This document shows positions 19,106 through 28,817 of a DNA stretch of 64,000 bases, piece by piece. Position numbers and translations under genes: made by a program. Source of the DNA: Spirilliplanes yamanashiensis. GTDB taxonomy: Bacteria > Actinomycetota > Actinomycetes > Mycobacteriales > Micromonosporaceae. Below the pieces are notes generated by a model, which was not told where the DNA came from, did not search any database, and saw nothing but the letters and a program-made list of their open reading frames with translations. The DNA is taken from the NCBI RefSeq assembly GCF_016863475.1, contig NZ_BOOY01000003.1, forward strand, positions 1-64,000. Direction: 5' to 3'. How positions within the stretch are numbered: the stretch's first letter is position 1; every line of letters starts with the position of its first letter.

Positions 19106-19893
19106 CCACCGCGGCGACCCTGTGGCAGCCCCGCTCGGCCTGCGGGGCGGCGTGTCTGCCCCCGGCCGGGCGGGCCCGCGCCGCCCGGATCCTGACGCTG
19201 GCCGCCGTCATCGCCGGCGGCGCCGTCCTGGCGCTGTGCGTGCCCGGCCGGCGGGTCCGGCAGGCGCTCGTGCGGGGCATCGCCCGGGCCGCGCTGCGCG
19301 CGCTCGGCGTGCGGCTCGTCGTGCGCGGCCGCCGGCTGCGGCCCGGCGCGCTGCTGGTCGCCAACCACGTCTCGTGGCTCGACCCGCTGGTGCTGCTCGC
19401 GCTGGGCCCGGCCAGCATCGTCGCCAAGCACGACGTCCGCGCCTGGCCGGTCGTCGGCGCGGTCGCCGCCGCGGGCGGCACGATCTTCATCGACCGGACG
19501 CGGCCGCGCACGCTGCCCGCCACGGTCGGCGCGGTCGCCGCCGCGCTGCGCCGGGGCCGCTCGGTGGCCGCGTTCCCCGAGGGCACCACCACCTGCGGGG
19601 CCGGCCGCGGCGCGTTCCGGCCCGCGCTGTTCCAGGCCGCCGTCGACGCCGGCGCGCCGGTGGTGCCGCTGGACATCCGGTACGACTCGCCCGCCGCCGC
19701 GTTCGTCGGCGACGACACCCTCTACGCCTCGATCCGGCGCGTCACGGCCGCCCGCCGCCTCACCGTCACCCTCACCGTCGGCGCCCCGCTGCACCCCGAG
19801 CCGGGCGCCAGCCGCCGGGTGCTGGCCCGCGCCGCCGCCGCGGCGGTCAGCCCGCCCGCCGCGCCCGGGCACGGCTTCACGCTCGCCGCCTGA
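19102..19893 (+). CDS. olsA: OlsA-like 1-acylglycerol-3-phosphate/lyso-ornithine lipid O-acyltransferase
   Basis: The 263-residue protein has one N-terminal membrane segment (ILTLAAVIAGGAVLALCV at about 24-41) and the acyltransferase blocks NHVSWLDP (block I, HX4D), GGTIFIDRTRP (block II) and FPEGTTTCG (block III). Coupling to the upstream OlsB-like gene suggests it adds the ester-linked second acyl chain to lyso-ornithine lipid, acting at the inner face of the membrane. By sequence alone it could also be a generic PlsC. Its stop is 14 bp before a candidate operator of the next operon. Confidence 0.78.
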   Translation: MTTAATLWQPRSACGAACLPPAGRARAARILTLAAVIAGGAVLALCVPGRRVRQALVRGIARAALRALGVRLVVRGRRLRPGALLVANHVSWLDPLVLLALGPASIVAKHDVRAWPVVGAVAAAGGTIFIDRTRPRTLPATVGAVAAALRRGRSVAAFPEGTTTCGAGRGAFRPALFQAAVDAGAPVVPLDIRYDSPAAAFVGDDTLYASIRRVTAARRLTVTLTVGAPLHPEPGASRRVLARAAAAAVSPPAAPGHGFTLAA

Positions 19894-19907
19894 GGCAGTT
19901 TCGCGCT

Positions 19908-19925
19908 CACAGGTGGTTTTCAGGA
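19908..19925 (+). promoter_or_regulatory. CAG-N8-CAG direct-repeat element upstream of the response regulator
   Basis: The sequence CACAGGTGGTTTTCAGGA matches CTCAGAATACTTCCAGGA at 22310-22327, ahead of the HtrA gene, at 11 of 18 positions without gaps. In both, two CAG cores are 11 bp apart, one helical turn. Tandem direct repeats of this kind resemble the described mycobacterial MprA box. It lies 34 bp upstream of the regulator start and suggests autoregulation. Confidence 0.5.
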
Positions 19926-19959
19926 TGCGCCCAGCGGGGCGTCAGGAGACCGGACCAGA

Positions 19960-20679
19960 ATGGGCCGCATGGCCGCTGCCCAGACTGCCGCCCCCGAGGC
20001 GAAGCTGCTCGTCGTCGAGGACGATCCCAACATCCTCGAGCTGCTCTCCGCGAGCCTCAAGTTCGCCGGCTTCGACGTGCGCACGGCCACCAGCGGCAGC
20101 GCCGCCGTCACCGCCGCGAAGGACGGCCGGCCCGACCTGGTGGTGCTCGACGTCATGCTGCCCGACCTCGACGGCTTCGAGGTCATCCGGCTGCTGCGCG
20201 CCGACGGCACCCGTACCCCGGTGGTGTTCCTGACCGCCCGCGACGCCACCGACGACAAGATCCGCGGGCTCACCCTCGGCGGCGACGACTACGTCACCAA
20301 GCCGTTCAGCCTGGAGGAGCTCACCGCCCGCATCCGGGCCGTGCTGCGCCGCACATCGGCCGGTCAGGAGGTGCCGGCCCGGCTGACGTTCGCCGACCTG
20401 GAACTCGACGAGGAGACCCACGAGGTCTACCGGGCGGGCAACCGGGTGCAGCTGTCGCCGACCGAGTTCAAGCTGCTGCGCTACCTCATGCTCAACGCCA
20501 ACCGGGTGCTGTCCAAGGCGCAGATCCTCGACCACGTGTGGAACTACGACTTCCGCGGCGACGACAACATCGTCGAGTCGTACATCTCGTACCTGCGCCG
20601 CAAGGTCGACAACGTGCAGCCGCGGCTCATCCACACGCTGCGCGGCGTCGGGTACGTCCTGCGCAAGCCCGCGGCGTGA
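19960..20679 (+). CDS. OmpR-family response regulator, MprA/TrcR-like
   Basis: The 239-residue regulator has a receiver domain (VEDDPN, phosphoacceptor D64 in VLDVMLPDLDG, FLTARD, YVTKPFSLEELTAR) and a C-terminal winged helix (LSPTEFKLLRYLMLNANRVL, VWNYDFRGDDNIVESYISYL, HTLRGVGYVLR). The gene is followed, with a GTGA overlap, by its kinase and then by an HtrA-type protease, the same order as mprA-mprB-pepD in mycobacteria, an envelope-stress system. This context supports an MprA-like role; TrcR- or CutR-like labels are alternatives. Confidence 0.85.
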   Translation: MGRMAAAQTAAPEAKLLVVEDDPNILELLSASLKFAGFDVRTATSGSAAVTAAKDGRPDLVVLDVMLPDLDGFEVIRLLRADGTRTPVVFLTARDATDDKIRGLTLGGDDYVTKPFSLEELTARIRAVLRRTSAGQEVPARLTFADLELDEETHEVYRAGNRVQLSPTEFKLLRYLMLNANRVLSKAQILDHVWNYDFRGDDNIVESYISYLRRKVDNVQPRLIHTLRGVGYVLRKPAA

Positions 20680-22307
20680 CCCATACGCCGCTGACGGTGC
20701 TGCCGGTCGAGCCGCCGCCCGGCCGGCCGCCGCTCGCCCGCCGCCTGGCGCCCCAGCAGTGGGGCGCCAAGCTGCGCAGCATCCCGCTGCGGGTGAAGCT
20801 GGTGGCCGCGGTGCTGGCGCTGGTGTCGGCGGCGCTCGTGCTCATCGCGGTGGCCAGCACGGTGGCGCTGCGGCTCTACCTGGTGGAACGCCTCGACGAC
20901 GAGCTGGTGTCGTACGCCGCGACCGCCGAGGCCGCCGCGAACAGCCGGCGCGGCGGCACCACCTACCTGCCGCACGAGTACGTCATCGCGTTCACCGACG
21001 TCAACGGGCAGCGGGTGAACATCGCCGACGTGTTCATCAACGTGCCCGCCGCGGACCTGCCGCCCATGGTGGCGGGTCCCGACCAGTTCAAGAAGCGGCT
21101 GGGCGTCGGCTCGCAGCCGTTCACGGTCAACTCGCTCAACGGCCGGCACCACTGGCGGATGATCGTCGTCCCGCTGCGCGACGGCGCCACGTACCTGCAG
21201 GTCGGCCGCATGATGACGGACCTGGAGGAGTCGGTGAAACGGCTCATCCTGGTCGACCTGCTGGTCGGCGGCGGGGCGCTGATCGCCCTCGCGGCCGTCG
21301 GCGCGGCCATGGTGCGCACCAGCCTGCGGCCGCTCGTGCAGATCGAGCAGACCGCCGCCGCGATCGCCGCGGGCGACCTCACCCAGCGCGTGCCCGACCC
21401 CGAACCCGGCCATCCGGAGCCCCGGTCCGAGCTGGGGCGGTTGTCGCGGGCGCTGAACGCGATGCTCGCCCAGATCGAGATGGCGTTCATGGCGCGGGCG
21501 CAGTCCGAGACCGCCGCCCGGGCCGCCGAGTCGAGCGCCCGGGACGCGGCCGCCGCCGCGCAGGAGTCCGAGGCGCGGGCGGTGCGGTCGGAGACCCGGA
21601 TGCGCCAGTTCGTCGCCGACGCGTCGCACGAGCTGCGCACCCCGCTGACCACCATCCGCGGCTTCGCCGAGCTGTACCGGCAGGGCGCGGCCGCGTCGCC
21701 GGAGGACGCCGCCAAGCTGGTGCGTCGCATCGAGGACGAGGCGCGCCGGATGGGCCTGCTCGTGGAGGACCTGCTGCTGCTCGCCCGGCTCGACCGGGAG
21801 CGGCCGCTGGTGCTGGCGCCCGTCGAGCTGCCCGTGCTGGCCGTCGACGCGGTGCAGGCCGCCCGGGTGGCCGCGCCGGACCGGGCGATCGAGCTGGAGG
21901 TGCGCGACTCGGCGGAGAAGCTGGTCGCGTACGGCGACGACGCCCGGCTGCGGCAGGTCGTCGGCAACCTGATGACGAACGCGGTGACGCACACCCCGCC
22001 GGAGGCGTCGATCACGCTGCGGCTGTACGCCGAGCCGGGCAACCTGGCCGTGCTGGAGGTGGCCGACACCGGCCCCGGGCTCACCGCCGAGCAGCAGGAA
22101 CGCGTCTTCGAGCGGTTCTACCGGGCGGACGCCGCCCGCACCCGGCGCGCCGACACGGTGACCGGCACCGGGCTCGGCCTGGCGATCGTCGCGGCGATCG
22201 TGGCGGCCCACCACGGCCGCGTCGAGGTGCAGAGCACGCCGGGCGAGGGAACCGTGTTCCGGGTCCGGCTGCCGCTGGTGCCGGCCGGCTCGGCCCAAGA
22301 TCAATAG
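20676..22307 (+). CDS. Membrane sensor histidine kinase, MprB-like
   Basis: The GTG at 20676 overlaps the regulator stop. The 543 residues contain: a basic Pro-rich N terminus, TM1 at about 45-68, an extracytoplasmic sensor of about 120 residues, TM2 at about 190-213, a HAMP domain (RTSLRPLVQIEQTAAAIAAG), an Ala/Glu-rich helix (about 270-305), the HisKA box with H318 in DASHELRTPLTTIRG, and HATPase motifs (NLMTNAVTHT, DTGPGLT, GTGLGLAIV). The alanine-rich insertion between HAMP and HisKA is longer than usual. It probably senses envelope or misfolded-protein stress given the downstream HtrA. Confidence 0.88.
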   Translation: MTHTPLTVLPVEPPPGRPPLARRLAPQQWGAKLRSIPLRVKLVAAVLALVSAALVLIAVASTVALRLYLVERLDDELVSYAATAEAAANSRRGGTTYLPHEYVIAFTDVNGQRVNIADVFINVPAADLPPMVAGPDQFKKRLGVGSQPFTVNSLNGRHHWRMIVVPLRDGATYLQVGRMMTDLEESVKRLILVDLLVGGGALIALAAVGAAMVRTSLRPLVQIEQTAAAIAAGDLTQRVPDPEPGHPEPRSELGRLSRALNAMLAQIEMAFMARAQSETAARAAESSARDAAAAAQESEARAVRSETRMRQFVADASHELRTPLTTIRGFAELYRQGAAASPEDAAKLVRRIEDEARRMGLLVEDLLLLARLDRERPLVLAPVELPVLAVDAVQAARVAAPDRAIELEVRDSAEKLVAYGDDARLRQVVGNLMTNAVTHTPPEASITLRLYAEPGNLAVLEVADTGPGLTAEQQERVFERFYRADAARTRRADTVTGTGLGLAIVAAIVAAHHGRVEVQSTPGEGTVFRVRLPLVPAGSAQDQ

Positions 22308-22309
22308 TT

Positions 22310-22327
22310 CTCAGAATACTTCCAGGA
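22310..22327 (+). promoter_or_regulatory. CAG-N8-CAG direct-repeat element upstream of htrA
   Basis: CTCAGAATACTTCCAGGA begins 3 bp after the kinase stop and 52 bp before the protease start. It matches the element at 19908-19925 before the regulator gene. A separate, regulator-controlled promoter for the protease is the likely meaning; inference from the shared motif and position. Confidence 0.5.
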
Positions 22328-22361
22328 CGGCTACAGGTTGGTCGTAGGCGCGGAGGGCATC

Positions 22362-23963
<1,602 letters not shown>

Positions 23964-23971
23964 CGAACCCT

Positions 23972-24001
23972 GGCGCCGCGCCTGGCCACGGGCGCGGCGC
24001 C
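23972..24001 (+). terminator. Hairpin terminator after the protease gene
   Basis: Eleven-base arms GGCGCCGCGCC (23972-23982) and GGCGCGGCGCC (23991-24001) surround an 8-nt loop, starting 8 bp after the stop. There is no U tract. The following 200 bp hold the promoter region of the next operon and no further gene. Confidence 0.7.
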
Positions 24002-24207
24002 GCCCCGGGGCGGTGGGCGGTGGTGACCGAGGGGGTCGGTCGCCACCACCCACCGCCTGACCCCTTTGTCGACGCTCCGTGAAGTCACGTTCACGGGGCG
24101 TCGATCGCGTCATCGGCCTGTCGGCCAAATAGCTGATCGGCTCTCGCGTTCGCCCGATCGCGGCCCGTAGTCTCCGAAGCCGTTGGCGGATGGGGAGGCC
24201 AGGCCAC

Positions 24208-27200
24208 GTGACCTATGTCGAGACCCGGGTCAGTCTCTGGGAGGCGGTCGCCGGGCGCTCGCCCGGTCGCCCGGTCGACGCCGGGGACCCGGGCCTGTGG
24301 AGCGCCGTCCACGACCGGCTGAACCCGGCCCGTGCCCGGCCGGTGCTGCGCGCCGGCATCGAGGTCGCCGAGCTGACCAGCGCGCGCGGCCTGCCGTACG
24401 TGATGCTGCGCTCGCCCGACCACGACTCCGCCGCCTGCTACCTGCGCCTCACCCCCGAGGAGTGGCAGCTCGCCCAGCTCATGGACGGGTCCCTCACCGT
24501 CGCCCGGCTCGTCGCCGAGTTCGCCCGCCTCGCCGGGCGGCTCGCGCCCGACCAGGTCCGCCGCGTCGTCGCCGACCTGGCCGCCAACCGGATGCTCGAC
24601 GAACTGCCCGTCGACGCGTTCCAGTCGCTCGCCCAGGTGCGCCGCCGGCCGCTGCCGGTCCGGGCGGGCGCGGCCGCGCTCGCCGTCGCGCGCGGGCGGC
24701 GGATGGTCGTCGCGAACGCCGACCCCCTCGTGACGCTGCTGTACCGGGCGGGCGGGCGGCTGTTCTTCACCCGCCCGGTCGCCTGGCTGGCCGCCCTCGT
24801 CGCCGCCGCCGGCCTCGGCCTGTTCGGCACCGCCTGGTTCACCGGCAGCCGGTCGGTGTTCCTCAGCGGCGGCTCGTACGTCACCGGCGCGCTGGTGCTG
24901 CTCGCCCTGAACGTGTTCGCGCTGGCCTGCCACGAGCTGGGCCACGCCCTGGCCACCAAGCACGCCGGCCGGCGCGTGCCCACCGCCGGGCTGCTCGTCT
25001 ACTTCGGCATCCCCAGCGTCTTCGTCGACACCACCGACGTGTGGATGGCCGGGCGGCGCGCGCGCCTGCGGGCCACCGCGGCCGGGCCGGCGATCAACCT
25101 GTTCCTCGCCGGGGCCGCGCAGCTCGCCGGCCTGGCCGTGCCGGCGTTCGCGCCGGTCGCCTTCACGCTGTCGTTCGCCTGGTACCTGAACGTGCTGTTC
25201 AACCTGAACCCGTTCGTCGCCCTCGACGGCTACTACCTGCTGATGGACTGGCTGGAGATCCCGAACCTGCGCGGCCGCGGCCTCGCCTGGGTGGGCGCCC
25301 GCCTGCGCCGCCGCCCGCCGCGGTTCACCGCGCTCGACCGCGAGGGCCGGCTCGTCGCCCTGTACGGCATCGTCGCCGTGCTGTGGCTGGCGGTCGCCGC
25401 GAACATCGCGTACCGGATCTGGTCGGACCGGGTCGAGGGCCTCGCCACCGGCCTGTGGCACTCGGGCTGGGCCGGCCGGGCGCTGCTCGTCGCCGTCGTG
25501 CTCGGCGTGTTCTCGCCCGCGGTCTGGGCGCTGGGCGGCTGGCTCGGCAAGCGGTGGCGGCGCCTGCGCGTCCGCGCCGCCGAGCGCCGCCGCGCCGCCG
25601 ACCTGCCCCGCCGGCTCGCCGCCCTGCAGGGCTCGGAGCTGGGCCGGCTGTCCGCGCCCGCCCTCGCCCACCTCGCCGGCCGGGCCCGCTGGGTGCGCCC
25701 CGAGTCCGGCACCCGCATGGTGGCCGCGGGTGGCGCCCAGCCCGCCGTGTTCGTCGTCGTGGACGGCGCCATGCAGTCGCGCCGCCCCGGCGACCCGGGC
25801 GGCGCGATCCGCCAGCTCGTCGGCCCGGGCGGCGTGGTCGGCCTGGCCAACGCGCTCACCGGCCGCCCCGCCTCCGTCGACTGGCACACCGCCGGCACCA
25901 CCCTGCTCGCGCTGCCGCCCGCCGTGGTCGCCGGCGTCATCGGCGCCCCGCCCGGCCCGCCGCCGGCCGACCGGGCCGAGGCCGAGTCGCTGTTCGACGA
26001 CACGCCCGCGCTGGCCGCGCTCGGCCCGGACGAGCGGCTCTGCCTGCTCGCCACCGCCCACCCCGTCGACTGCGAGCCCGGCGCGCCCGTCTTCCTGCCC
26101 GGCCCGACGCACGCCGTCGTCGTCGAGTCCGGCGTGATCGCCATGCCCGACGGCACCGAGCTGCGCCGCGGCACGATGATCGGGCCGGTCGGCGAGGGCA
26201 GCCCCGGCGCCGTCGCGCTCGCCCGCACCCCCGTGCGGCTGTGGGTGCTGCCCGACGCGTCCGACCTGCCGCCGCTCATCGGCGGCCCGGTGCGCGGCGC
26301 CGACAGCGCCGCCCACGCCGGGCGGGCGCCCGCCGCGGGTCACGCCGCCACCGACTCCTACCCGCCGCTGGCCGTGCCGCCCGGGCCGCCGGTGAGCGGC
26401 GACGACGCCGCCGACACCCGGTTCGAGAAGCGCATGTGGTGGCTGGTGCTGCTCCTGCTGCTGCTCGCCGCCGCGCTGACCGCCGCGAACGTGCTCTGGC
26501 CCGGCCCGGCGTGGGCCGAGATGGCGTCCGACCGGGCGCTGCTGACCGCCGAGCGGGGCCGCCTCACCGCCACCGTCGCGGGCGCCACCGTGCGCCTGGA
26601 GGAGGGCGAACGCCGGTACGTCGGCGCGGGCGACCGCGTCGAGGTGGCCGACCGGTCCACCGCGCGCCTGACGTTCCGCGGCGGCGGCGCGACCGTCCTG
26701 TGTGCGGGCACCCGCGCCGCCGTCGGCGAGCTGCGCACCACCGAGGGCGCCGAGCGGGTGCCGGCCGCCGCGCTGACCCTGGACGGCGGGCGCGTCCTGG
26801 CCGACTCGGCCAGCACCAGCAGCGCGTTCGCGCCGCTCGCCCTCACCGTGCGGCGCACCGCCGGCGACGTCGTCAACGACGGCCCCGCCTGGTACGCCGT
26901 CGACCCCGCCGCGGTCACCGTCGCCACCGGCCGGGTCACCGCCGCCGGCAGCCCCATCCCGGCCGCCGACGCCGACCTGAGCTGCGGCGACGGCGTGCCG
27001 GTCCAGCCGCCCGCGGGCACCCCCAGCGAGACGCCCAGCGCGGAGCCGTCGGCCGAGCCCAGCCTGCCCCCGTCGCTCGACCCGTCGAGCGGCGCGCCGA
27101 GCGTGCTGCCGACCACCCCCGGCGCCCCCGTCGTCCCGGGCCCGCCCGGCACCCCCGGCCGGCCCGGCGACCCGGGTGACCCGGGCGACCCGGACGGCCC

Positions 27201-27648
27201 GCCCGGTCCCGGGCCGACCACCGGCAACCCGCCGCCCACGACGCCCCGGACGACGCCGCCGCGCACCACCACGCCGACGACCACGCCCACCACGACCCCG
27301 ACGACGCCGCCGCCCACGGAGGGCACGCCGACCCCCACGCCGACGGAGTCCACCGTCGAACCGCCGGCGATCCTGGTCACCGGCGTCGACCCCGGCGCGC
27401 TGGAGTGCTCGGGCCGGGTCAGCGTCACCGCCACCGTCACCGGCGCCACCTCGGTGAACGTCAGCCGGGGCGGCCGCGTCGTCGCCACCATGAGCGGCTC
27501 GGGCACCAGCTACGCTGCGGTCGTCCCGCTCACCGGCGACGCCGGCTCGACCGTCAGCCTCACCGTGACGGCCACCAGCGCCGCCCAGCGGGTCACCGAG
27601 AGCAGTCCGATGTCCGTGGCCGTGGCCGAGTGCCCGGCCGCCCTGTGA
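24208..27648 (+). CDS. Giant membrane M50 metalloprotease with PqqD-like, cNMP-like, FecR-like and Ig-like domains
   Basis: The GTG at 24208 follows GGGGAGG by 9 nt. Order in 1146 residues: PqqD-like/RRE-type winged helix (about 60-145; LRLTPEEWQLAQLMDGS); a polytopic M50 site-2-protease core with zinc motif H242-ELGH-246 and D340 in NLNPFVALDGYY; two degenerate cyclic-nucleotide-binding-like domains (about 480-590 and 605-705); a further TM (about 743-765); a FecR-like beta domain (about 780-840); a Pro/Thr/Gly stalk with collagen-like GPPGTPGRPGDPGDP; and an Ig-like C terminus. The protease core resembles putative peptide zinc metalloproteases of RiPP loci. The N-terminal parts are cytosolic and the end extracellular. 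Substrate unknown; the protein encoded at 27925 is a candidate. Confidence 0.75.
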   Translation: MTYVETRVSLWEAVAGRSPGRPVDAGDPGLWSAVHDRLNPARARPVLRAGIEVAELTSARGLPYVMLRSPDHDSAACYLRLTPEEWQLAQLMDGSLTVARLVAEFARLAGRLAPDQVRRVVADLAANRMLDELPVDAFQSLAQVRRRPLPVRAGAAALAVARGRRMVVANADPLVTLLYRAGGRLFFTRPVAWLAALVAAAGLGLFGTAWFTGSRSVFLSGGSYVTGALVLLALNVFALACHELGHALATKHAGRRVPTAGLLVYFGIPSVFVDTTDVWMAGRRARLRATAAGPAINLFLAGAAQLAGLAVPAFAPVAFTLSFAWYLNVLFNLNPFVALDGYYLLMDWLEIPNLRGRGLAWVGARLRRRPPRFTALDREGRLVALYGIVAVLWLAVAANIAYRIWSDRVEGLATGLWHSGWAGRALLVAVVLGVFSPAVWALGGWLGKRWRRLRVRAAERRRAADLPRRLAALQGSELGRLSAPALAHLAGRARWVRPESGTRMVAAGGAQPAVFVVVDGAMQSRRPGDPGGAIRQLVGPGGVVGLANALTGRPASVDWHTAGTTLLALPPAVVAGVIGAPPGPPPADRAEAESLFDDTPALAALGPDERLCLLATAHPVDCEPGAPVFLPGPTHAVVVESGVIAMPDGTELRRGTMIGPVGEGSPGAVALARTPVRLWVLPDASDLPPLIGGPVRGADSAAHAGRAPAAGHAATDSYPPLAVPPGPPVSGDDAADTRFEKRMWWLVLLLLLLAAALTAANVLWPGPAWAEMASDRALLTAERGRLTATVAGATVRLEEGERRYVGAGDRVEVADRSTARLTFRGGGATVLCAGTRAAVGELRTTEGAERVPAAALTLDGGRVLADSASTSSAFAPLALTVRRTAGDVVNDGPAWYAVDPAAVTVATGRVTAAGSPIPAADADLSCGDGVPVQPPAGTPSETPSAEPSAEPSLPPSLDPSSGAPSVLPTTPGAPVVPGPPGTPGRPGDPGDPGDPDGPPGPGPTTGNPPPTTPRTTPPRTTTPTTTPTTTPTTPPPTEGTPTPTPTESTVEPPAILVTGVDPGALECSGRVSVTATVTGATSVNVSRGGRVVATMSGSGTSYAAVVPLTGDAGSTVSLTVTATSAAQRVTESSPMSVAVAECPAAL

Positions 27649-27660
27649 GGGAGTCCCTGC

Positions 27661-27876
27661 GTGCTCTGCTGGTTCTGCGCCAAGGCGGCGCGCGGGTCGT
27701 GCCGGTTCTGCGCCCGGGGGCTCTGCGAGGACCACGCGCGCTTCGGCCCGTACCTGCTGCAGGTGCACCGCTCGGAGGCGCGGCGGCGGGCCGAGGCGCT
27801 GGTCGTCGAGGAGGCGCTGCAGTGCGGCACGTGCCGGCCGCGGCCGCAGCCCGTACCCATGCCCGAACTGGACTGA
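27661..27876 (+). CDS. 71-residue Cys-rich (zinc-ribbon-like) protein
   Basis: A GTG start 12 bp after the metalloprotease stop opens MLCWFCAKAARGSCRFCARG, followed by LCEDHAR and, near the end, QCGTCRPRPQP. Four CxxC/CxxH-like pairs suggest two small zinc-binding knuckles. The protein is soluble and basic in the middle (SEARRRAEALVVEEA). Spacing implies translational coupling with the giant membrane protein, so it probably works with it, perhaps as a zinc-binding accessory or regulator. I do not recognise a named family. Confidence 0.7.
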   Translation: MLCWFCAKAARGSCRFCARGLCEDHARFGPYLLQVHRSEARRRAEALVVEEALQCGTCRPRPQPVPMPELD

Positions 27877-27924
27877 CCCGGTCGGGCCATGCCCGGCCGG
27901 GCGGCGGCTGGCTACGGTCGGGGC

Positions 27925-28758
27925 GTGAGTGACTTCGACGCGGTCCTGGAGCGGCTGCTCACCGACCCCGGCTTCGCGGCCGCCCTGGCCGCCGCGCCCG
28001 GCCCCGCGCTGGCGGGCTACGACCTGACCCCCGACGAGGTCGCGCTGCTGTGCAGCCAGGCCGGGGGAGACTGCGCCCCGCCGTCGCAGGTCGAGCGGCG
28101 GGTCACCAAGTCGAGCGCGTTCGGGCTGTTCGGGCCCCTGCTCGGCGGCGGCGCGGAGCAGGGCTTCGGCGCCGCCCCGGCGGGTGCGTCCGGGTTCGGC
28201 GGCGGCACGGCGTACCACTCGGTGCCCGGCGACGACGCGGGCCCGCCGCCCGGGCTCGGCGTGGTGCCCGCCCCCGCGCCCGCCGTCGTGGAGCTGGGCC
28301 CCGCGGAGCGGGCCGTCAGCGGCTTCGGCGCGGCCCCGGCCGGCTCGGCCGGCTTCGGCGCGGCCCCGGCGGAGGCGTCGCCGCTGGCCCGCGGCGTGGC
28401 GAGCGTCGTGACGACCGCGGCGCAGGCCGGCTACGAGGCGGTCCGGGCCCGGGAGGACGCCGGGCTCGGCGGCCCGGTCGGCGACGGCGCGGCCCCGGAG
28501 GGCTACCGCAACCGGGTCGACGCCGACGGCGACGGCCGCTGGGACCCCGCCACCTACCGCGGCCGGGCCGACGGCGGCGTCGACATCCTCGTCGACCTCG
28601 ACGGCGACGGCCGGGCCGACTTCGCCGGCCACGACGACGACCGCGACAACCGGGTGGACCGCGCGCACTACGACCGCGACCACGACGGGGTGTTCGAGAC
28701 GGTGATGTACGACGACGACGGCGACGGGTGGCTCGATCGCACGGTGCGCCGAAAGTAA
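27925..28758 (+). CDS. Protein with RiPP-leader-like N terminus and five calcium-loop repeats
   Basis: The GTG at 27925 gives VSDFDAVLERLLTDPGFAAA, then a segment rich in Ala ending GYDLTPDEVALL. This resembles the helical leader of NHLP/Os1348-type RiPP precursors. Residues 55-190 are Gly/Ala/Pro-rich with three GFGAAPA copies. The C terminus (residues 199-271) holds five DxDxDGxxD-type loops (DADGDGRWD, DLDGDGRAD, DDDRDNRVD, DRDHDGVFE, DDDGDGWLD), as in thrombospondin-type-3/EF-hand calcium repeats. No signal peptide is seen, so export would need the leader-like segment. It lies 48 bp after the Cys-rich gene, in the metalloprotease operon. Confidence 0.7.
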   Translation: MSDFDAVLERLLTDPGFAAALAAAPGPALAGYDLTPDEVALLCSQAGGDCAPPSQVERRVTKSSAFGLFGPLLGGGAEQGFGAAPAGASGFGGGTAYHSVPGDDAGPPPGLGVVPAPAPAVVELGPAERAVSGFGAAPAGSAGFGAAPAEASPLARGVASVVTTAAQAGYEAVRAREDAGLGGPVGDGAAPEGYRNRVDADGDGRWDPATYRGRADGGVDILVDLDGDGRADFAGHDDDRDNRVDRAHYDRDHDGVFETVMYDDDGDGWLDRTVRRK

Positions 28759-28817
28759 CGCTTGCTCTGGCGCAACCGCCTCCGGACACCGACGATGGAT
28801 GGCGGGAGGTGGTCCGG

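Noticed and set aside
24091-28683. 1530-codon minus-strand frame opposite the M50 operon
   Set aside because: Composition is Arg/Gly/Val-rich with no domain; the plus strand holds recognisable protease, FecR-like and calcium-loop motifs with ribosome sites.
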